Part shown: positions 1-4,524 of the stretch, piece by piece | Position numbering within the stretch: the stretch's first letter is position 1 | How the letters are laid out: every line of letters starts with the position of its first letter | DNA from: Chitinophagaceae bacterium | Lineage (GTDB): Bacteria; Bacteroidota; Bacteroidia; Chitinophagales; Chitinophagaceae | DNA length: 5,875 nucleotides | Direction of reading: 5' to 3' | Assembly: GCA_020853515.1 (NCBI GenBank) | Contig: JADYYU010000135.1 | Coordinates: forward strand, 1-5,875 | Program-made: the position numbers and the translations under genes | The notes under the pieces: generated by a model | The model's input: only the letters and a program-made list of their open reading frames with translations | What the model was told of the DNA's origin: nothing | Databases searched by the model: none

Positions 1-13
1 CTGGTAAGTGGGC
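1..13. repeat. Left copy of 13-bp direct terminal repeat
   Basis: The bases ctggtaagtgggc open the window and recur exactly as its last 13 bases. On the minus strand both copies encode (G/A)-P-T-Y-Q in the same reading frame, at the junction between the propeller half and the PKD-like half of the adhesin family. The match runs exactly to both window edges. Confidence 0.9.
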
Positions 14-1224
14 GCCCCCAGTAAAGAATCATGACTGATTTTACCCCACGAATAATTTGGCGCTGCCGATGGGGTGTAAATCGCGGTTTTACTTCTGAAA
101 ATATGTGGGCTTTTAGTAAATACATTATAGATTTTTTCAACGGTATGATTGACCACATTATAAATCAGCAGAGTTTGCCCATCAAAACTATTATCAGTGC
201 TGACGGAAACATAGGAAGCATTTCCACTCACTGCGATGATCGATATTACATCGTTGTCATATCCCTGACCCGCAACGGGCAAACCTCCAAACGCAGCATT
301 TGTCATATTGCCATTGGGGAATTGCTCCCTGAAAGCATAGTAGGTTCCCCCAAGTCCTCCAAATTGCTGGTAGGCCGTATAAATATAGCCATTTGAAGCC
401 TTTGCAAAAATGTTAGGCGTATGCTGTGCGTGAGTATCGATCCCATCATCTTTTAGCCATACCAAATTTGAATTTGGATTTATTTTCGCATAATAAATTT
501 TCTGAGGCCAGTAATTCCAGCTTAACATAAATAAAGTATTTAGGGTTACCGCATTTAAAGTAAAAATACCTGCATAGGTTCCGGTCAGAATTACCGTAGA
601 ATCAAAAGTGGAATAGATCACATGTCCAACATAATTTCCCTGAGTGGCTGTAAGACTTTTCTGCCAAACCTGCACACCCGAGTTATTATACTGAGTTAAT
701 TTATTAGCGCTGGCAACGTATATATTATTAAGATAATCGACACACATATCAATGCTATATTCATTTCCGGCAGTGCCATAGAAGTATGCATTTAAAGCAT
801 TTCCATTCAGATCATACTTTGCAATAAACATATCATAGCCTCCGTTCGAGTTCACGGTAATAGCATCAGCATGCAACACAGCAGAATTACTACTACCGCT
901 TAAGATAAGTTCGTTATTACTGTTTACTTTTATGCTAACTACTGAATCGTAAGCACTACCCCAGACACTTTTCGCCCAGATCATATTACCCGATGAATCC
1001 CACTTGGCAATAAAAATATCTTTGCTTCCATTATTGGGCAACGTTGTATTGTCATAGACAAACGCACTGTCGCTGTAGGTACCGGCGGTATAAAAATAAT
1101 TTCCTGCATACTCTACAGCCCTTACGGTACCATTGAATGTATGAGTCCAGGCCCAGGCAGGTACTGAGTACGAAAAGGATTTAAGGCAAAATAATAAAAT
1201 AGATAAAATGGATATTCTTTTCAT
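1..1224 (-). CDS. N-terminal part of a secreted SBBP/beta-propeller adhesin (3' end outside window)
   Basis: The minus strand is open for 408 codons from the ATG at 1224 to the left edge, with no stop, so the gene is cut at its 3' end. Residues 1-20 form a signal peptide (MKRISILSILLFCLKSFSYS: basic start, then a hydrophobic core). Residues ~25-270 carry degenerate repeats of the SBBP/beta-propeller kind: a TAGTYSDSAF strand, DIFIAKWDSSGNMIWAKS at 69-86, then VNSNNELILSGSSNSA, and a second copy GYDMFIAKYDLNGN at 129-142 followed by CVDYLNNIYVA. The protein aligns over its whole visible length with the gene at 3306-4499, sharing VSIKVNSNNEL, CVDYLNNIY and WxGxxFNG. By analogy with that paralogue, the missing part should be PKD-like modules plus a T9SS sorting domain, making this an exported surface protein. 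The ligand is unknown. The start is firm: it gives the signal peptide and is preceded by an A-rich leader shared with the paralogue. Family assignment is good; exact function is not determinable. Confidence 0.85.
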   Translation of the reverse strand, partial: MKRISILSILLFCLKSFSYSVPAWAWTHTFNGTVRAVEYAGNYFYTAGTYSDSAFVYDNTTLPNNGSKDIFIAKWDSSGNMIWAKSVWGSAYDSVVSIKVNSNNELILSGSSNSAVLHADAITVNSNGGYDMFIAKYDLNGNALNAYFYGTAGNEYSIDMCVDYLNNIYVASANKLTQYNNSGVQVWQKSLTATQGNYVGHVIYSTFDSTVILTGTYAGIFTLNAVTLNTLFMLSWNYWPQKIYYAKINPNSNLVWLKDDGIDTHAQHTPNIFAKASNGYIYTAYQQFGGLGGTYYAFREQFPNGNMTNAAFGGLPVAGQGYDNDVISIIAVSGNASYVSVSTDNSFDGQTLLIYNVVNHTVEKIYNVFTKSPHIFRSKTAIYTPSAAPNYSWGKISHDSLLGAPTYQ

Positions 1225-1240
1225 GGTTGGATTTTTGGCT
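1225..1240 (-). promoter_or_regulatory. A-rich translation leader, no Shine-Dalgarno
   Basis: Read on the minus strand the bases before the ATG are GCCAAAAATCCAACC. The paralogue at 4499 has TCAAAAATTCAATCT in the same place, so this leader was duplicated with the gene. There is no GGAGG-like element, which fits Bacteroidota, where A-rich leaders commonly replace Shine-Dalgarno pairing. It supports 1224 as the start. No clean Bacteroidota promoter (TTTG, then TAnnTTTG) was found in the 129-nt gap upstream. Confidence 0.4.
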
Positions 1241-1340
1241 GAATAAATTTTGAGCGGCAGAATGACGCTCGTACCACGATGTTATGCGGTCATCAAAATA
1301 GCCCCCTATTTGAAGGTAAACTAGCAATTAAAAGAATGAT

Positions 1341-1373
1341 ATGCAATTGAAATCTATTTTGATTTCAATGCAT
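1341..1373 (-). terminator. Inverted repeat over the stop codon of the tail-fibre-like gene, possible terminator
   Basis: The arms attgaaatc (1346-1354) and gatttcaat (1361-1369) are perfect reverse complements around a 6-nt loop. If one A at 1345 bulges out, four further pairs form between 1341-1344 and 1370-1373, giving a 13-bp stem. The TAG stop of the tail-fibre-like gene (1354-1356) lies at the edge of the arm and loop. On the minus strand the hairpin is followed by ATCATTCTTTT, a modest U-rich tract. This position suits transcription termination between this gene and the next one at 1224. The stem is AT-rich, so it may be weak, or may instead protect an mRNA 3' end. Confidence 0.45.
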
Positions 1374-2367
1374 TATTCTCATTCTCTAAATTTTCAATCC
1401 GCTTGTTCATATCAATGATGTATAAGGTCAGCTCTTCAATTTTCTCTAAAAGCTTCGCATCCATGGTCGCTACATTAATGCCGTCGTTCACGACCTCTGC
1501 AGCGCTCGGTACACCCGGTAAATGGCTGTTACTGTTGATGAAACTTTCAACCTCTGTCAGCGGTAATAATTTGTAGTTATTGGCAAAAACATAATCAGAC
1601 CACTCAGCCGTGTTTTTGACAGACACTTTTATTTTCTCCGTTAAAATTCCTTGCTCTACAAACAATTTGTAACCGGCAGGTGTCAGCGTATTGCCGATTA
1701 GTACCGTGCCGGCAGCATTCAATTTCATCACCGTGGCATTATTCGTACCCAGTTCCAATGTACTGCTTTCACGATTCATGATGCTGGCCACATTGCCGGT
1801 TGTGCGTAACTCTAGTCCGTCTGCTGCTGTATGACCGCTGGTGCTGTTGGTAATACGCATGGTATCACCCGATACAGCACTGTTGATATGTACCAGACTC
1901 ATCGGAACCGCACTGCCGCCTAAACCAACATTCCCTGTGTTATAATTTACATTAAACTTCAGCACATTAGCACCGGCTTTGTACATCGATATCCCGATAG
2001 CGCCACTGTTAGATATAAACAACGGACCATTGTTATTGCCAAAGCTTAACATGTTTGCAAAAGGATACTGCGACACAAAACCAGCAACACCACTTGCATA
2101 GGCACTGCCATACTTGGTGAAGGTAGCGTAGTTAGACGCATTATCGTTGTACAAAGTAAATTTACCAAAGCCGGTATTCAGCGTATTTTCAAGCCGCAAT
2201 AATTCGCTCGAAACAGTGTTCTTTACATGCAGTTTCACAGTGGGTGTATTGGTGCCAATACCTACGTTAGTGCCTGCTATTACAGTATTGCCACTGGAAT
2301 ATAACTGGGCATTGCCGATCATGGCACTCATCATAATGGATGCGCTTAAAAGAATTTTCTTTGTCAT
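1354..2367 (-). CDS. Tail-fibre-like secreted protein with VGIG repeats and C-terminal coiled coil
   Basis: This is a complete 337-aa protein. Residues 1-20 (MTKKILLSASIMMSAMIGNA) are a signal peptide with a likely cleavage before Gln21. The body has three related segments: NVGIGTNTPTVKLHV at 34-48, NVGLGGSAVPMSLVHI at 146-161 and VLIGNTLTPAGYKLFV at 222-237. Each follows the 'xVGIGTxxPxxxLxV' pattern of Bacteroidota proteins often annotated as tail-fibre-domain proteins. The C-terminus has the familiar block WSDYVFANNYKLLPL (256-270), HLPGVPSAAEV (282-292), GINVATMDAKLLEKIEELT (296-314), then a heptad-like helix to the end. From family knowledge, such proteins probably form trimeric fibres through this helix. 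It has no T9SS sorting domain, unlike its neighbours, so after Sec export its final location is unclear. It starts 39 nt after the upstream adhesin stop and is probably co-transcribed. The upstream bases are A-rich (AAAACAAAAATAAC) with no Shine-Dalgarno. Despite the name there is no sign of a phage here. Confidence 0.85.
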   Translation of the reverse strand: MTKKILLSASIMMSAMIGNAQLYSSGNTVIAGTNVGIGTNTPTVKLHVKNTVSSELLRLENTLNTGFGKFTLYNDNASNYATFTKYGSAYASGVAGFVSQYPFANMLSFGNNNGPLFISNSGAIGISMYKAGANVLKFNVNYNTGNVGLGGSAVPMSLVHINSAVSGDTMRITNSTSGHTAADGLELRTTGNVASIMNRESSTLELGTNNATVMKLNAAGTVLIGNTLTPAGYKLFVEQGILTEKIKVSVKNTAEWSDYVFANNYKLLPLTEVESFINSNSHLPGVPSAAEVVNDGINVATMDAKLLEKIEELTLYIIDMNKRIENLENENNALKSK

Positions 2368-2406
2368 GTTATTTTTGTTTTTAATTGTTTTTTAAATTTA
2401 TATAGA

Positions 2407-3342
2407 TTAATTGTTCTTAATGACCTTCACCGAATGATACCCCGCCGCTTTCACAAGATACACTCCATTTGGCAGATTGCTTAAATCAATATTGGTTTCT
2501 GTTTCGCCTTCACATTTTTGATTGACAATCAGCTTGCCTACCATATCAAATATTTGGATGCCTGTCAGTTTTTCATCATGACTGATATGTATCATTCCTG
2601 AAGTTGGATTAGGGTATAATACAATTTCATCTTTTGCAAATGGATTTGCATCCGCTATTTTTCCTAACTGAGGTAATTGCGGAGCACCAGCTGTACAACC
2701 ATTGTATGCCTGAGCTACAAATACAGAACCCGAATCTGCTTTAAAGCCGGGGTTCAGTGTAACATAGCTGTTAGCATTGGCATCCAGTTTTACATTTGTG
2801 CCTGTTAAAACCAATACAGTGCCTGATGTAACAATCCACGACTGACTTTCGGTAAGTGAATTATAAAAAGGTGAATAATTGATCGTAAAATCCGGAACAC
2901 AGACGATGCAGGGACTGACGTTGAGATTGAGCATCGCAGCAGAATCACAACCATATGCATTTACCAGGTTCACCATGTAACTGCCTGTGCTGTCAAAACT
3001 TTGTCCATTCCATAGATAGGGTGTTTGATTGGCACAAATAGAAATATTGGTCAGCGATGAACTGTTTGGATTGACTGTAACATCAAATGTATCCTTTGCA
3101 GTTTGTCCGATATTGTCGGTTACCGTCAATGTATAAGAAATATTGCTTGTTGCTGTAAAGCTGACGGAATTGGAATTGGTATTGTTTAAACCGGTCACCG
3201 GCAGCCAGCTGTAAGTGAGGGGTGGTACACCTCCGTAGATATTCCCATTGAGTGTTACCAGGTTGCTGTCGCATGCTGTGATGGATTGATTTCCGGGGCC
3301 GCTGATTAAAATTTCATGCCCGATTTTGCCGAACTTTCTATA
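2407..3342 (-). CDS. C-terminal fragment of the frameshifted adhesin: PKD-like, Cys module, T9SS sorting domain
   Basis: The frame is open from 3342 to the TAA at 2407. Its only plausible starts, such as GTG at 3198, fall inside the PKD-like domain, so it is a fragment and not a separate gene. In order it holds: GNIYGGVPPLTYSWLPVTGL and ISYTLTVTD (PKD-like strands); SICANQTPYLWNGQSFDSTG ending in GCDSAAMLNLNV, a small module common in Bacteroidota adhesins; CIVCVPDFTINYSPFYNSLT; and KLDANANSYVTLNPGFKADS followed by AQAYNGC, resembling the stacked-beta ('3-coathanger') element often found before sorting domains. The T9SS type A tail comes last: EIVLYPNPTSGMIHI, IQIFDMVGKLIVN, IDLSNLPNGVYLVKA and a basic end KVIKNN. 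That tail normally directs outer-membrane passage and is then cleaved or attached to the surface. Compared with the right-edge paralogue this gene lacks a ~153-residue Ig-like block. Confidence 0.8.
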   Translation of the reverse strand, partial: YRKFGKIGHEILISGPGNQSITACDSNLVTLNGNIYGGVPPLTYSWLPVTGLNNTNSNSVSFTATSNISYTLTVTDNIGQTAKDTFDVTVNPNSSSLTNISICANQTPYLWNGQSFDSTGSYMVNLVNAYGCDSAAMLNLNVSPCIVCVPDFTINYSPFYNSLTESQSWIVTSGTVLVLTGTNVKLDANANSYVTLNPGFKADSGSVFVAQAYNGCTAGAPQLPQLGKIADANPFAKDEIVLYPNPTSGMIHISHDEKLTGIQIFDMVGKLIVNQKCEGETETNIDLSNLPNGVYLVKAAGYHSVKVIKNN

Positions 3343-4499
3343 TTATTCTGCTCATAACCTAAAGTATAAATCGTATTAATGCTCCTGAGCAAATGATAAT
3401 CCTGTAAGCCCGATACATGTCCGCACATTTCATATATTTTCATATTGTTTATATTATAATCATAAACGGATAGACTATTCAGATCGGTTCTGCCTACAGA
3501 TACCAAATTGTTTATGGCGCAAATAGAGCCTGGTACTGAGGTGCCATCATCATAATCATCCGTTACAATAGATAGAGTACCTGCCTGATTAATTTTGTAA
3601 ATTTCGAAATGGCCCATAGAAATCGGATACCAGGCGGTTTTTGAAATATACGTATTGCCACTTATCGGATCTGCTGCCGTTTTTGCACTATAGACAGCAT
3701 TTACATTTGATCTGTAGAGCCCCTTTAGCCACAGTGGAACATAGCTAAGGGATATCTTCACACAATAAATATTGGGCAGATTTCCCTGCGCATTGATCGT
3801 AAAATTTCCAAGAGTTAAACTACCTGTATAAGTCCCTGTCAAAACTATGGAGGAATCAACCTTTGAATAATCCATTTCCTGTGCCTGCGGAAAACCAGCT
3901 TGTGAAGTATAGACACCTGAAGGTGAATATTTATAGAGGAGGCCGCCTGCAAAAAACACATAAATATTATTCAGATAATCGACACACATATCGGAAGCCA
4001 TTTCAGTACCTGCAGTTCCGTAAATGTTTGAACTGATGAAAGTTCCGTTTAAATTGTACTTTGCTAAAAAATAGTCGTAGCCGCCATTTGAAGTAAGGAC
4101 ATTTCCGCCTGTATTAAGAGAAGCAGAATTAGAATTTCCGGCTATAAGCAATTCATTATTACTATTAACTTTTATACTCACCGCTTGTTCATCCGATACG
4201 CCGTAAATATTATTGGCCCAAATCAGATTCCCCATAGTATCCCATTTGGCAATTATAATATCATTGTCGCCATTGTTTGCAATATTTATATTTCCAACTA
4301 TGAATGCACTATCTGAAAACGTACCTGCAGTATAAATAAAATTATTATGATACTCGATTGCGGATATTTTTCCATTAAAACTATGCCCCCAGCTCCATAT
4401 TGGTGTAACTGATTTTGCAAGCAGCGTTATGCATATAAAAAAAATAAGCAGGGAGAATTCTTTCCGTCCTTTTTTTTGAATGAGGTATTGACCTTTCAT
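3306..4499 (-). CDS. N-terminal fragment of the frameshifted adhesin: signal peptide and SBBP-like propeller
   Basis: This ORF encodes 397 aa and ends at a TAA six codons after the inferred frameshift. Residues 1-12 are a basic stretch (MKGQYLIQKKGRK), followed by a hydrophobic core FSLLIFFICITLLA, a Sec signal peptide with a longer n-region than the left-edge paralogue. The remainder is SBBP/beta-propeller-like: NFIYTAGTFSDSAF, DIIIAKWDTMGNLIWANNI, VSIKVNSNNELLIAGNSNSA, then a second copy GYDYFLAKYNLNGT and CVDYLNNIYVF. It aligns with the gene at 1-1224 almost throughout, up to the shared segment around RSxxxIYT; the last residues, AKSGMKF, are out-of-frame sequence. No sorting domain is in this frame, so a product ending here would be exported by Sec but not carried by T9SS. 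The start lies 25 nt downstream of the previous gene's stop, indicating an operon. The leader CAAAAATTCAATCT before ATG is shared with the paralogue. Confidence 0.8.
   Translation of the reverse strand: MKGQYLIQKKGRKEFSLLIFFICITLLAKSVTPIWSWGHSFNGKISAIEYHNNFIYTAGTFSDSAFIVGNINIANNGDNDIIIAKWDTMGNLIWANNIYGVSDEQAVSIKVNSNNELLIAGNSNSASLNTGGNVLTSNGGYDYFLAKYNLNGTFISSNIYGTAGTEMASDMCVDYLNNIYVFFAGGLLYKYSPSGVYTSQAGFPQAQEMDYSKVDSSIVLTGTYTGSLTLGNFTINAQGNLPNIYCVKISLSYVPLWLKGLYRSNVNAVYSAKTAADPISGNTYISKTAWYPISMGHFEIYKINQAGTLSIVTDDYDDGTSVPGSICAINNLVSVGRTDLNSLSVYDYNINNMKIYEMCGHVSGLQDYHLLRSINTIYTLGYEQNNIESSAKSGMKF
3325..3336 (-). other. Probable single-base deletion (frameshift site)
   Basis: On the minus strand the site reads GAAAGTTCGGCAAAATC. 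In the upstream frame it gives E-S-S-A-K-S and then a stop at 3306; one extra T in AGTTC gives E-S-F-G-K-I, matching Y-S-W-G-K-I in the left-edge paralogue. One extra A in AAAA would give S-S-A-K-I, a poorer match because the Gly is lost. The paralogue has the same four As, which argues that the run is intact. A Lys codon AAA preceded by A could in principle slip by -1, but there is no stronger slippery heptamer and no clear stimulatory structure was seen. Confidence 0.65.
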
Positions 4500-4514
4500 A
4501 GATTGAATTTTTGA
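4500..4514 (-). promoter_or_regulatory. A-rich translation leader shared with the paralogue
   Basis: The minus-strand bases TCAAAAATTCAATCT directly precede the ATG at 4499. They match the leader of the gene starting at 1224 at most positions, and both continue ATGAAA. The duplication therefore included the initiation region. The whole gap to the upstream stop is only 25 nt and AT-rich, with no hairpin, so a separate promoter here is unlikely and the gene is probably read through from upstream. Confidence 0.4.
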
Positions 4515-4524
4515 TTATTAATTA

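Larger units (their letters stand above)
2407..4499 (-). pseudogene. Frameshifted T9SS-secreted beta-propeller/PKD adhesin (whole locus)
   Basis: Two minus-strand ORFs here are halves of one gene. The first ends at 3306; the second is open from 3342 to 2407 in the -1 frame relative to it. Adding one base near 3325-3336 gives 2094 nt, that is 697 residues plus stop. The restored junction reads IESFGKIGHE, aligning with NYSWGKISHD of the left-edge paralogue, and the following GGVPPLTYSWLPVTGLN is shared with the right-edge paralogue. The AAAATC run just after the junction is the same length in the left-edge gene, which puts the missing base slightly upstream, most simply one T in AGTTC. The cause may be a true mutation, a sequencing or assembly error, or less likely recoding. 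As written, the product could not be both exported and sorted. Confidence 0.75.

Noticed and set aside
31..396. Plus-strand ORF of 121 codons
   Set aside because: It lies opposite the long open minus-strand adhesin frame, which has a signal peptide and paralogue support. The plus-strand peptide resembles no family I know.
1252..1270. Inverted repeat gagcg...cgctc in the 129-nt gap as a terminator or operator
   Set aside because: Only a 5-bp stem with a 9-nt loop, too weak to support on its own.
1225..1340. Bacteroidota-type promoter upstream of the left-edge gene
   Set aside because: TATTTTG and TAGTTTA are near misses to TAnnTTTG, but spacing or bases do not fit and no matching TTTG upstream element is convincing.
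2147..2395. Plus-strand ORF of 82 codons with a hydrophobic C-terminus
   Set aside because: It is antisense to the fibre gene's N-terminus. The hydrophobic end is just the complement of the signal peptide and AT-rich leader region.
3196..3198. GTG at 3198 (and GTG at 5803-5805) as real gene starts
   Set aside because: Both fall inside the PKD-like domain. The conserved protein continues upstream in frame, and neither has a signal peptide after it.
3083..3274. Minus-strand ORF of 63 codons
   Set aside because: It is an out-of-frame reading of the PKD-like domain. The conserved frame (GGVPPLTYSW...) covers the same bases.
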